A stretch of DNA of 64,000 nt. Origin: Saccharina japonica. Taxonomy: Eukaryota; Sar; Phaeophyceae; Laminariales; Laminariaceae. The DNA lies in NCBI GenBank assembly GCA_008828725.1, contig MEHQ01001643.1, positions 474,610 through 538,609 of the forward strand. The letters run 5' to 3'. The notes under the pieces are model-generated. The model saw nothing but the letters and a program-made list of their open reading frames with translations. It was not told the DNA's origin and did no database searches. The position numbers and the translations under genes are program-made. This document shows, piece by piece, positions 22,140 to 34,200 of this stretch; within the stretch, counting starts at the first letter, position 1; each line of letters starts with the position of its first letter.

Positions 22140-25100
22140 ATGGCTATCCCAGGGAACAGCAAGACATTCCATTTAGCCTGCATGGATGGCGACACAGCCG
22201 CGGTTCAGGTAATTATTTGGGGGTATCATGGCGTCGGCGACAGGAGGATGGTATTTCGCGCACTCTCTGCTTGTACACGGTTTCCGACGATACCTAGAAA
22301 GTAAGTGCTCCGCGCCTCACGTCCAGCCTCTGTTACCACTAGCCACGCGGGCCATGCCGCAATCGTGTGTGAATGTTCATGGAAATGTTTGTCGTGAGCA
22401 GTAGTTCAAGGTTGCACAGTTGAGAGTTTTCCGCGGGTGAGAGGCCACTTGCGGATGTGGGAGCCCAACGGCGGTGAGTGTTGAGTGTTGCATTTATTTT
22501 CTCCTTCGGATCCTGCGGGCATTTTCAGGTATAATAACTGGTGCAAATGTCACAGCAAAGTTTAGCTCGTATACGCATACGTACACTACTGTCTTGTACG
22601 AGTACACGAGTACACGTAACGGCACGCACTACAAAAGTACTGACTGTAGGTTAGTAGTTATTCTGCTCCCCGAGGTATTTCAATAACGCTCGCTTTGACC
22701 ACAAATATACTGCATACTACCGTGACAACTGAGGTGTAGACCTGGTATATATATATGAATATCATACGCCGATATGTGTCCGAGGTACAACTGAAGCATA
22801 TTTGCACCTGCCTACGAATACAGTACCTGTAGAAGGTTCTCGGCACAATCAATCGCCCTACGAGCAGCAAACAAGAAGTACGTATTATATCTACACCCAC
22901 GATTGCTGGGGAACACTCTCAGAGTAAAATCGACTGCCCCGCGGGTGTGGTCCAGGGCCAACAGGCCATATGCCGGGGAGGCATCAATCAGTCGGTGCAA
23001 CCAATCCCGCGTGTACTATTATACTATACCCTATACCATCCAACGGCCATCCAACGGATACTTGGTATATTATTATCAGACACGGGCGCATACATAATAC
23101 GAAATACGAGTAGATGCTTTACAGTAGGTACACGAAGGGTCTCGACGATACCATTTTCGGGAGCACATGTAAAGCACGTCGTACGTATTCGTGGTCATAG
23201 GGACATACATGGTGAACCACCCAGCCTTGACCAACTGGCCAGCAGCTTGATCCGAAATCCAACATAGATACTACAAGTACGTAATCAGTGCATGCGAGAA
23301 GAGGAATTTGAATTCGGTCTCGTGTGTCTTGACGCCATTCATTCGTAAACTGAACTTCTATGTGGACTTCCCGGTGTTACTGCTTCCATACGTATGTACG
23401 ATACATGCGAAGGGTTGACTTCTACTGCCTGAAAAATAAACACGATATATATGCCGTTTGTTGAGCCCACGCAGTTGTGAGCGGCTTCTTATCCTGATGT
23501 CGCCACGCCGGGATGCATGATACGTGCTGCGTGCAAGACACCTGATACCTGGTATATGCTATCCCTCAGAAAAGAAGATGAGTAAACAGGGCGGTTTACC
23601 TGCGAAGGAAGTTTTGTTTTGTTGTTGTGATGTACTGCCGTAGCAAGCTACTGTAAGTTTCTTCTCATATAAGCTCCCTGGTTCTCAAGACGTTACTGCA
23701 ATCTAACGGGTGTAGGCTAATACACCACCGGTTCTTCGTAATGTGCAGCGATGGTTGGATGCTGGCCTGTACGTCGACAAGAGAGATGCTGCCGAACGAA
23801 CAGGACTACATCAAGCGGCGTGGTCGGGCAGAGCCGAGGTACAACGTGCTTTACCCCTGTTTACCCTGCAAATTTCTTCCCAGTAGGATCTGATTTGGCA
23901 TGGAGGCCTGTTCGAGCACCGTTGGCATATTTCGAAATCGTCAAGACTCGAACGGGCACGCGTCTGCGAAGGCCGGCGTTTCAGTCAGCAGTGGATGCTG
24001 ACGAAAATGGACTACATACAGTGTTATTGACAATAACAGTTTACGTGGACTATCATCTTGGATACTGCCGGTTTCTTATTAGTTGATATTAATAGTTTCA
24101 AGTTGAACACCGTACATTTTGTCAGACACCAACACCGGTTGCGAGATCTACTCGAATGTCACATACTTGGTATCATACTGACCGCGTAAGCAGTGGAAGA
24201 GGGTGAAATAGCCAGTTTTTCAGTCGGGGCCTCAGGGCTGGCGCTATGTAGCGGCGAAAATGTGTCCCGACCGACCATGGGCCTTAAAAAAGGCCAGAAA
24301 CAGTCAGGCGTTTCTGTAGAAAATATCAGTTTTGTCTTTTACATTGTTTCTGAACGAGCCGGTTCCAGGTACTTCAAGGCATGTCGGTAAAAAAATAGCG
24401 AAACCATGCGAAGATTTGACTGCGCAGGGCCAATATCAAGTCATTTTTAACTCCCAAAGCTGATCCTATACTGAAACTAAGTCGTAATTACCGGCAACTG
24501 CAAAATACGCGTGTTTTCCGCACAAAAGCCTAAATGTTTACGCCGTTTTCTAGAGATAGGTCCTGGAATTTTGCACACGGGATATTTGAGCCCCTGCCGA
24601 GGCCTTGAGGAAAATCTTATTTTATATCTTTCGTCGGAAATTTGGCCTGAAAATCCAACTCCGAAAACTAAAACAATTTTCTGATGAAAAAAATAAAATA
24701 AAATAAAATAACACCGGTCGGCAGGGGTTTGTTCTAAAAGACTGGGTGATGCATGGAGTATCCCCTTGCAGGTCTGTCTATTAAGCATGTCCTGGGTGTT
24801 AATCACTTTCGTGTAGAATCAAGCGTAGGACAAAAGTAGCTAATTTATTTTCAGAGCCGTGATGGCATCTGCCCGGAAGGGCATCATTGTCCTTACGTTC
24901 TTTATAATTACCCCGAATACGAATGCCATTCAAGAAATACGAAAACGAGCCAATTATATACATCGATAATTACCGGCCTTCCAAACCAATACTGTTACAG
25001 GTTCATAGAACATGTATGTGTGCAATTTTTCAGGACCTATCTCCCAAAAACGGCCTGAACTTCCGACTCTGACAAAATTTTGGGAATTCACTTGAACCCG

Positions 25101-28100
25101 CCTGTAGTACATAATTCCGACATCCGCTCCATTTTTCGGGCGCCCCTGGTCGATTCGTTAATATAGGTTCAGTACCCGCTTTTTTTGTATGAATCCGCGT
25201 TTTTGCTGAACCACGCTTCTTTCACGAATCCGCGTCCTTGCTGAACAACATCACGTGAAGGTTGCAAGTCTCCTGCTCGGTGCGCATGCCGACGCAAATG
25301 CACGAGACAAAGAGCAGAGGACGCCCCTTCATTTATGTAGCCAAACTGGACACTCGGCTGTTATCAAGGTACGAGGAGCGCCATTTGCAAACGACCAAAC
25401 CTAGGTAGAGCAGTGGGCTTATTTGGGAGCACGGGGTCACGGGATATTACACCAGACAGCCAGCGGCGAAACGCCTCCAACGAGAATCTTGCAGCATGCC
25501 GCGTCCCGGCGCTCTCGGCAAAAATTCGAGGAAAAGGGATGGAATGTTCCGTGTTTTTTCTTTTCACTACTTGTGTTGCCAGACTTCACCACGGCGTAGT
25601 GAACGACGTGCGATCAGTTGTGCTTCACAGAAATGATAACACACAGAAATGAGAAAACAATCGTTCCTGGTGAAACAAAGTGGATATCAACTGAACGTGA
25701 TGTGACTAATATTTAAAAAATTAAAAAAACAACAGCTGTGAGCTCGAGGATTTCGTCGAAGCTCATCTTTGCTAGCTGAGTATATACAGCAGTCTAATAC
25801 TGCAAGTGTTATCATCGCGCGAGACGGAGACAAGCTGAGATACTTCAGCAAACGTTAAAGTTCCTCCCGGTCAACGATCAGCAGCGTAGAATCCAAGAGA
25901 CACTCCCTATCATCTGTCGTCTGGATGCACGGTTACGAGTAACTGAATTTATCCAGGGCTGCGCGGGTCAGGTCAAATCTCACGGGTCAGGTCGGGTCTG
26001 ATGCGACCCGACCCGCAAAAAAAATGAAATGGCTTGACCTGACCCGACCCGCCCCGCGAGATTTTGGAAAGATCCTGACCCGACCCGACCCGACGCATGA
26101 GATGTGAACACCTCTTGACCCAACCCGACCTGACACTTGAGATTTTGAACACCTCCCGACCCGCCAGATTCCGATTGACCCGTGAGATACGGGCCATGTC
26201 GCGAGTTGGGTCACTTCAACCCGCGAGACCATTTATCTCGACCCACGGGTTCGACCCGCAGATCCAGCTCATGGGTCGATACTTCAAAAAACAATTTAAT
26301 CGTCACTTTTGTACCTCGCAGTGATATATGGTCTGGGTTTGGATGGATGCGGACATGCGCGTACCTGGTGCAGATTTGGCGGTGTTAAAATGTTTGATTA
26401 TGATACAAAAGGAGTATTATTGAGCACCGATTCGAAAGAAAACTTTCGGGCAGAAAGCGGGAAGTGTTTGAGGTGTCGAATCCGCGGGTCGGACCCACGG
26501 ATGAGCTGAAAAAAACTCGTGGGTCATGCTGGCCCGACCCGCGAGTGGCCCGTTTCTCAGGGGTCATGACCTGATCCGACCCGTGCGGTTTAAAAAATAT
26601 ATTTACCCGACCCGACTTGACCCGTGAGATAAAAACTTTTGATCTGACCCGACCTGACCCGTGAGAATAAAAAAACTCTTGATCCGACACGACCCGACCC
26701 GTGAGATTCGAAAAACTCTTGACCCGGCTTGCCGCGACCCACGATACTTGAAAACCTCTTGACCCGGCCGTTTAGACGCGTACTACGATAGAGGTAGTAC
26801 TTTTCGGCTGACTTTTATGTTTCCAAATGCCAAGGCTCCTTATAACCCAAAATCGTCCGAATTCCATTATTTTGTTGCAAGATTTTTCGTTCTATACTCG
26901 AGACCATGGGAATCTCCATGGGGTAGCACATTTATTAAAATAAAAAAATGAAAATTGTGAGGTAGAGAGCTATCCAAGTGACCACCACCAGAAAAAAACG
27001 TGGTGCACCTATACCTTAAGATAGCATGCGTCTGTACTCAGTTTCCCCTCCCACCGCTACGCACGCAGGAATTGCTGGCGTTTACAGCTGACGTAAATGC
27101 GGCAGACACAAAGCTCGAAACGCCTTTGAGTAAAGCAGCTAGAGCAGGGATGGTGGAAGCTGTGGGCGTACTCCTTGCGGCAGGCGCGAATATTGAAATT
27201 TGTGACATGGATGGCCACCGTGCCGGAGACACCTTCAGTAGCAAGGCGAGGTTTCCTGTGTTTTGTAGCGTTACCCGTGTTTTGCGGTACGCGCTCTCCT
27301 CTCCATCCGGCTCAAACCCGTTTCTTTTCGATCGGGCGCAGCTTGATCTTGTGTGGTTGAAATCCGTCCACAATATGTAAGCGTGAAAAAGCTGTTTAGA
27401 CGTGTACTAAGCCGCTGGCCATACAGGGCACCCTCGACGCCGGTCGTTAACAACGTAGGGATGGTAGATTGGCCCCCGTGTGCTTCTTCAGGTTTGAAAT
27501 GCACCCATTAAGGGTCATTCTTACCGGAGCCATAAATTTCCAAATTTTCCAAAAACAAATCGCGCAATTTTCTGGATTTCCATTTTTTCCATTTTTTTTC
27601 CCCATTTATTGGAACGCGAAGCCTTCCAAACATTTTGCCCTCTGAACAATTTCCAATATTAATATTTTCATTTTTTTGCAATATTTCCTCTTTTTCCTTT
27701 TTTTTTTGGGAAAAAATTACAGGAAATTATGGAAAAAAGCTGTGCTCGATAAGGGCCATTCTTATCGGAGCAATAAATATCCTAATTTTCTTAATTTCCA
27801 ATATTTGTTTTCGCGCAATTTTCGATATTTCCATTTTTTCCATTTTTTTTTTCATTTGTTGGAACGTGAAGCCTTCCAAACATTTTGCCCTCTGAAGAAT
27901 TTCCAATATTCCAATATTTGCTTTTTTTTTGGAAAATGATATTGGAAATCATGGAAAAAAGCTGCTCGTTAAGAACGACCCTGAGAATGGCCCTAAGATC
28001 TCGAAGGACTGACGCAACGTCGTTGGCTTTGGCGCCCTGTTTGTCATAGGTATCCGCGGAAACCCGTGAAACAATCCTTGCGATGCGAAGAGGTCAGCAG

Positions 28101-28509
28101 CAGGAGCTAGCGGCGGCCAAAAACGGCGAGGAGGCACTGCGATTAGCGCAAAGTGTCCACACCGGTGAGGTTTCATAGGGTTGGCATGCGTGGCGCGAAA
28201 AATTCGCACGGGCATGACGTATGGCGCACTCAAACTCCATGTATGACGCACTCAAACTCTATGGCTGGTCTGTTCATTAATGCGATCTCATACAGCAGTA
28301 GAGTCGACTTACGGGCAGGAAGACGCTACCCGGTTGGGCACAAGCGAGAGGGTGTTTGGGTTCTGCTAGTACAGTCGCTCACCAACGCACGTGGCTTCAC
28401 CACCCCCCCCGGTGATTTTGTCTGTTTACGCCTCATGACCGCGATCGCAGGACCAGGAAAGAAAGCACGGGGGAAGGACAGCGAATGCGCGTGTTGCTCC
28501 TTGTCTTGA
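22140..28509 (+). CDS. ankyrin-repeat protein with C-terminal CaaX box (six exons)
   Basis: Exons rebuilt by phase matching: 22140-22208, 23749-23838, 25261-25368, 27069-27245, 28050-28164, 28451-28509 (618 nt, 205 residues plus stop). Four ankyrin repeats fill about residues 7-139; visible signatures are TFHLACMDGDTAAVQ, RTGLHQAAWSGRAEV, RTPLHLCSQTGHSAVIK and TPLSKAARAGMVEAV. A capping helix, a Gln/Ala-rich helix (QQQELAAAKNGEEALRLAQ) and a basic tail (KKARGK) follow, ending ECACCSLS. Cys-Ser-Leu-Ser is a farnesylation-type CaaX box, and Cys199 and Cys201 are possible palmitoylation sites, so membrane anchoring is likely. Introns 1-4 are phase 0 and intron 5 is phase 1. Donors are CAG|gtaatt, GAG|gtacaa, AAG|gtacga, AAG|gcgagg (weak GC type) and G|gtgagg. 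Partner and pathway are unknown. The ATG at 22140 is the first plausible start. Confidence 0.75.
24470..25070. repeat. inverted pair of diverged sequence in ankyrin-gene intron 2
   Basis: gataggtcctggaattttgc at about 24555 is matched in reverse by gcaatttttcaggacctatc near 25025. They may be the ends, or internal arms, of a DNA element. A short (AAATA)n run lies at 24685-24710. Confidence 0.4.
25952..26770. repeat. GACCCGACCC array in ankyrin-gene intron 3
   Basis: About 0.8 kb of degenerate units built on gacccgacccgtgagat, with both orientations present (gggtcaggtcgggtc at the left, gacccgacccg further right). It is most likely the subrepeat body of a fold-back DNA element. I could not fix its ends. 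Confidence 0.6.
27511..27995 (+). repeat. two tandem 230-240-bp units in ankyrin-gene intron 4
   Basis: Both units start near agggtcattcttaccgga / agggccattcttatcgga, share gaagccttccaaacattttg, and are rich in ttccaatatt. The right end reads taagaacgaccct, a partial inverse of the left start, so this may be an AT-rich MITE-like element. Confidence 0.55.
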
Positions 28510-28989
28510 ACGTGCGTGGAGCGCGGCCACTTTCTCCATCTCCGATGAAGCACTTTTCGCTTGTTTCGGATGCTGAAGGGACACCGCAATCCTCCCGAAT
28601 GCAGCAGTAGAGAGGTGTATAAATACCCTAAAATAGCTCTATCCGTGTTATCGTAGCGTAGACTGCCCCGGGGTTTGGCCTAGCGGTTTCTGCTTGCGGC
28701 ATGTTCGGCTAGGTGAAGCAGAACCTTAATGTTTTCTGTGTACGGTACGGTGGTGTATAAACTAAATCAGTACCCATGGTTATTTTCTCTGTTCCACGCG
28801 TTCTTCGTTACGGGTTACCGCCAGGCGCAACATGCGTACAATTTGGGTATACACAGCTCAATGTGAGCTGCCGAGAAGCCTGCTACTGTTGTAGCTGGGC
28901 TGGGCTGTGTGTGCGGAATTGCGTGCTGCGTGAAGCGTGTGCGTGGTTGTGCTGTGTTTTCTCTATACCTCGATCACAGTTTGACCGCC

Positions 28990-29190
28990 GAAAAAAAGCT
29001 GGGAACTCGTCTACCGGGGGGATCGGCCGGACACTGCATACTATATAACTTGGTTTTAGAGGGAAAATGGTCGAGACACTCAGCTTGATTTTAGAGGTGA
29101 AATCGACCGGACAGTTTACCTTGGTTTTAGGGGGGAAATCGATGCGACACGTTACCTTGGTTTTAGAGTTTAGAATCAATATGACACCGT
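28990..29190 (+). repeat. degenerate 55-60-bp tandem repeat
   Basis: Three to four units contain accttggttttagagg, gaaatcgaccgg and gacac. A second family of about 55-bp degenerate units (gaaaatagactgga, cgcttcaaacgtt) follows at 29575-29810. Confidence 0.5.
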
Positions 29191-29387
29191 AAAATCTATG
29201 TCAAGAGTTGTTCGTTGTACTCTCCTAGACATTTCAGGGCTCATCGCTCACGGATACTCGTATGGTATGTAGCATCTACACACTCCTGTAAGTACCTCCT
29301 TCTGTCCCGGCACGTGGCCCTCTTCAAAGGTTGCTTGAAATTGTTCGTATATAAAGCTGTCTTGAGCCGAAAGGTACGTCTTTCGTT

Positions 29388-29520
29388 CGTTTTATAAGCG
29401 TTAAACCACTGAGCTACTCAGTCAGCGCTGACTTGAGTGGCTTAGCGCTTATAAAAAGCGTTAAACCACTGAGCTACCCAGTCAGCGCTGACTTGAGTGG
29501 CTCAGTGGTTTAGCCTTGAT
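29388..29520. repeat. tandem pair of hairpins containing a tRNA box-A-like word
   Basis: Two copies of ttaaaccactgagct .. cagtcagcgctgacttgagt .. ggct are arranged so each folds back on its centre (CAGTCAGCGCTGACTTG). Read on the minus strand, TAGCTCAGTGGTTTAACGC is a textbook polymerase III box A. No box B follows at tRNA distance. Confidence 0.5.
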
Positions 29521-31236
29521 AAGACGAACAGAAATTAGGGTTGGGTTTGGGTTGAATTATTAATAGTAGTACCAAATAGACTGGCAAGGGTGCGTCAAAC
29601 GTTACTAGAACATGAACTGGATTTTCGCTTTAAACAAAATCAGAAAATAGAATGGAGTTTCGCTTCAAACGTTGTTGGAAAATAAACTGAAGCTCTGGTT
29701 AAAATGCTACGAGTACTACCTGGTAGAAAATAGACTGATTTTTTTCTTCAAAAAGTGACTCGAAAACGTGCCGGAAAAAGCAGGGTAAAAAATGGACTGG
29801 AGAAATGTGCTTGACGAATTCGTATTGTTTTGTTTTTTCCCGATTGGGAGAACCCAAGAGTCAACTCTCAGGAGAAAAGCTTACTCTAAACGTGTTGGCG
29901 TGAAAAACAAATCAAATTCCTACTCGAAAAAAACAGCGTGCAATTTTGTTTTGAGTGGCCATTAAGTTGTTCCTATTGTACAAACATGTACGTGCAGAAA
30001 AAAGGAAAGGCCAACAAATATAAAATAAGCTCCAAATGAGCCTACACTGCTGTCGATTGGAAGCCATATTTTCGATAAACCACGTCGGGTGTCAACCATG
30101 AACATATGTTAATGTGCTGGAGTCTTGGTATCAAGAGTCAAGCATTACGCGTAAAGGCTGTTGCATTACGGTACATGTTCACGAAAAAGGGGGCGGGGGG
30201 GACTGAATCAGATGAACGTCTAAATTCCCAGTTACGTTACGATTCGTATTGAATTTCCTCCGGTTTAGTTTCCCCGCGTACGAAACGCCAGCCCAATATA
30301 TAGTTATCAAAACATTGCCCGGATTGCCCGCGTACTTTGCGATGAACGGTGTGCAGACCGAAACAAGATTCGCCGAGGGCTCCCTAATGTTGATGCAGAA
30401 TGCAGTCGTGTAGATATGTCGTGGGTTGAAGAATCACACATTCGTTGACAAAGGCCCGAAGATTAAATTTACTCTAATACTGCACGTAGTAAATTTCTTG
30501 CACGAATCCGCTCTATTGTGAGAGTAGGGAGTCAATACGCGGCGAAACTACCCAAAATAGTAAAAAACTTCCTGTTCGGCACATAATGCACGTATAAGGC
30601 TATTATTATACGAAACACGTTACTGCGTTACTGCTATGAATACGTTACGCTACAAGGGCTTTCGTCGGGGAGTTGACAACAGCACAGCGCACGAAGCTAA
30701 AAGCCAAGAACCAATATGCGCGAGAGAGCATCAAGGGACATTTACGACGTACTGTGGGTCGGTCAGTACAAGGGTCCGCACGGTACATAGAGCCGTAGAG
30801 CGTGCATCCTGCCGAGTTAGTTGATAGAGGCTGGCATGACCATCTCCATCATTCTCTACTCTCTTCTCTCTGGTTCTTCGCCGTTCCCACTATCGTCTGC
30901 CCAACCTGGAATACAGCGATATATGCACCGTTGTCCAAGCATTTGGGTACAAATCTAGATGAAGAACATCGGTCTTCTTCTTCAACAGCTGTGTCTCAGC
31001 GAGCTATCACTATTATTGTAGCTCGGTAGTCTAACCGCTACCAACACCGGCCTTAGCAGTTACCTGCGAGTGCGCGAAATCTTCGCCCCCAGAACATCCT
31101 ATTCCGCATCCGATACATTATATTCCGCCTACCAGCGAGCCACAGCGTCTCGCTGGCACATCATCCCAAACCAACTGTACATAAACTCGCTCGCAAATGG
31201 GTCAATGCACCATCAAGTAAGGGCATCAATGCACCA

Positions 31237-34200
31237 TCAAGTCAGGGCATCGCCCACCGCGGCTAAATTTGCCGCAGTACCGTCAGCCTCCACCCCCGGC
31301 GGATAAACTCTTAGCGGTGGAATAGACCCCTCGGCTGGTTGACGGTCTACCTCAGTACCGCGCATCCACTCCACCCACCAGTTGAGAGCGTGGTCGTTTG
31401 GCTGCACGTCACTCCACTTTCGTTCGATAAATATCTTGTAGGCATCCGCGGCGTACTTTCCTATCCAGTGCAGCTCTTCAGGGCTGTTCCACTCCTTCCG
31501 CACGTATTCCTCTTGAACCATCGGCACGAAGGGGGTCAAAGAATGTTTCGGGTTGTCTTTTGGTAGGGGTAGGGCTGTCGATTCGTTTTTAAGGCAACCG
31601 TGCAGATAGAGTGGCTTCATAGCTTGGCCTATCCTGTCACAAGTGAACCCAACTAGTAATGTGTAATGTGTAATGTAAGCAAGACGATAAGAGTCGACGT
31701 GTTCGATTCTGGATGCTGCACTCCAACGCGAAAGTTTGTTGCTACAGACCCGACAAAAAATAGAGCTGTGAGTCTGCGGCACTTCAGCCACCAAATAGTC
31801 AATAGTAGTAGTCGTTTTTGGGAGGTGCCAGCTATCCAACATTTGATAATCCAAATTTGTAGGAAGGTTTGCGTTTTGCGAGGTACAGTTATGCTCATAC
31901 TGACATTATCTCTTCGACCTTCGTTTATCAAACGCTTTTAAGTGAAATTACGTAAAGTAGCTTAAAAATCGCCGCCTCCGGCGGGGTCCTCCGAAAGCGC
32001 CTCCAGTGGACTCCCCTCGGCCAGTGGGAGCTGAAGTTGTCGAGTAAAGCCAGCTAGTCCGTTAACACCACCTAGCGAATACCTGGCAGTTGTTAGTAGC
32101 CGTAGAGCCTTGCCGGTTCACGGCTCTATCAAAAGGTCAATTCCTGGTACAGAAGTACCGCTTTCATTCTATCTTGGTCACGTTTCAATTGGGCCTGTCC
32201 ACGAGCAAGGTACGATGCTACCGCCGCACCTATAAATGCCGTTACACACCACTACAAACACAAGGTACAAGCAAAGTCTAGTTTTTCCGAATCGTGTCTC
32301 ACGTGAAAAGCGAATGATGGCGACAGGTCTCCTTTCCTGGAGTCCCAGCGGAGCCACTACTTGAGTAACCTCGTGAATCGTAGCTGCTGCAGTGGCCGCG
32401 GCTGTCGGGAATCGTTTCAGAAAACGAACTAGCACAGGGTCCATCTCAAGCAGGGGGACAGCGGGAACGACACAACAAAATACAAAAACACTTTAAAAAG
32501 GTGTTTTCGCATCATTCAAGAAACGACTACTACTTGTGCCCCAATGCTGTGTGGAACTAGCGGATACAGCTGTACTTCGTACACTATTACAAGGTTCCCA
32601 TTCGGGATGTTGGTCACTTGAAATCCCGGGGGTGTCGCAGGTCGCACATGCTTCATAGCTATCTTTTTTTTAGCAAACATGTGGTATATTATTAATAGAG
32701 TGCTGTCTTGTTCAAAGGAAAAAGTAGTGCGTAGCGACCGCCATTGCTAACGAAAAACAGGCCACGAGATGATATCGTATCTGAGGTACAGTGGACTACC
32801 GGTGTATAGAAACTTTAGTTCGTTGTCCAGGCTCTACGACTTATTTTGTTTCCGACGTCGATCTAGCTATTTGTGTAGGGTTTAAAGTCGATCCCACACT
32901 GGTGAGCTGTGTTTTAAAACCAATGTTTCATTTTGTTCGAGCCAACCTAAGCTCGTTTTTCTTGACCCATAGTTTGTGAACTGCAGGCACCCACTACTAC
33001 GAGTATTTGTGTTGAATGGTGATTTGTTATGTCGAGTAGATCCACGAACAACTCGTGAATCGCGACGAAAACGAAGCAAAACACCCTGATAATCCGGGCG
33101 AGGCCAGGCAAACAACCTGTGAGATTGACATCTCGCCAGCCGGGCCACACTACAGCAGCACATATCACGCAGAGAACATAGAGTATAAATAGTTCAGTAC
33201 GAAGACTATACACACAGAGCGGACCTAGAGTACACAATACCGGTACAACAGAAGAAGTGACTGCTGCTTCTGTATACAGAACAGTACCGACAGCATAGCA
33301 CAGAGCACATACAATAAACAGTATAAAACGATTGAGTACACAGAGCACACACAGCAGTTATATCTAGTTGTGGTGCTGGAGAGCAGAGTGTGCACACAGT
33401 AAATAGTACACAACGAGGTATCACCGCTGTTCTACGCTGTACAGATGAGTATATATATATGCACAAGATAGTTATGACAGAGCTGTTGCCCGACGAGTCT
33501 CGCCCCGGTCCTAGATAAGAGTATTTACTACCTTTTGGGCGGGTACCCGTCGAACACCTGGGTACCTCGGTGCCCGGGGCCCAAGTTATCGGCAAGTATG
33601 AAGTGTTGTCCATACCTGTGACGGGTATTGGCTGTTTTGTTGTTTTCAATCGCTGCTGTACTGCGTGGGTACGTCCAATCAGAGGGGGAAGTTTTGCTGG
33701 AATCGCATACATCAAACATGCACACACGCATGCATACACAAAGAAAAACTGAGCACAGCAGTAGTTCGTAGCTGTCACAATTAGACCTGCTGGATTCCCC
33801 CTGCTAGCTGTGTGCTACGGGTCCTGCGCACGCCAACAGGACACCACAGCCGTCACAAAGGCAACAATCTGAACAGCGGCTAGTGCGTGTTATGCAGCTT
33901 ACTACTACTGCTGCACCAAAATACTCGTATTCGTACGTATGCAGATCGGCCTATCGTTCACGTAGATAGAGAGAGGTAAATAAAGTATGCCTACTCGTAC
34001 TGTACTTAGTACTCGTAGATCTGTGTATGTACTCTACGTAGATTGCAAAATCTTGGAACCAAATTTATAAATTTACATAAAATGCGCATGTGATTTTTCA
34101 AGCGTTTCGTACAACTGCTCTACTGCTGTACACAGCCCAGAGAGAGCAGACGCATGCAACATGGTATCAACTAATGCTGCACGACGCGTGTATGACTCGT

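Larger units (their letters stand above)
28510..31236. other. intergenic stretch between ankyrin and glycosylase genes
   Basis: Apart from the tandem repeats and hairpin pair listed separately, no exon is recognised. The two genes converge here (plus-strand stop at 28509, minus-strand stop at 31237), so both 3' untranslated regions lie in it. Confidence 0.4.

Noticed and set aside
29535-29556. Telomere-like repeat
   Set aside because: Only a few imperfect ttaggg/ttgggtt words; no array.
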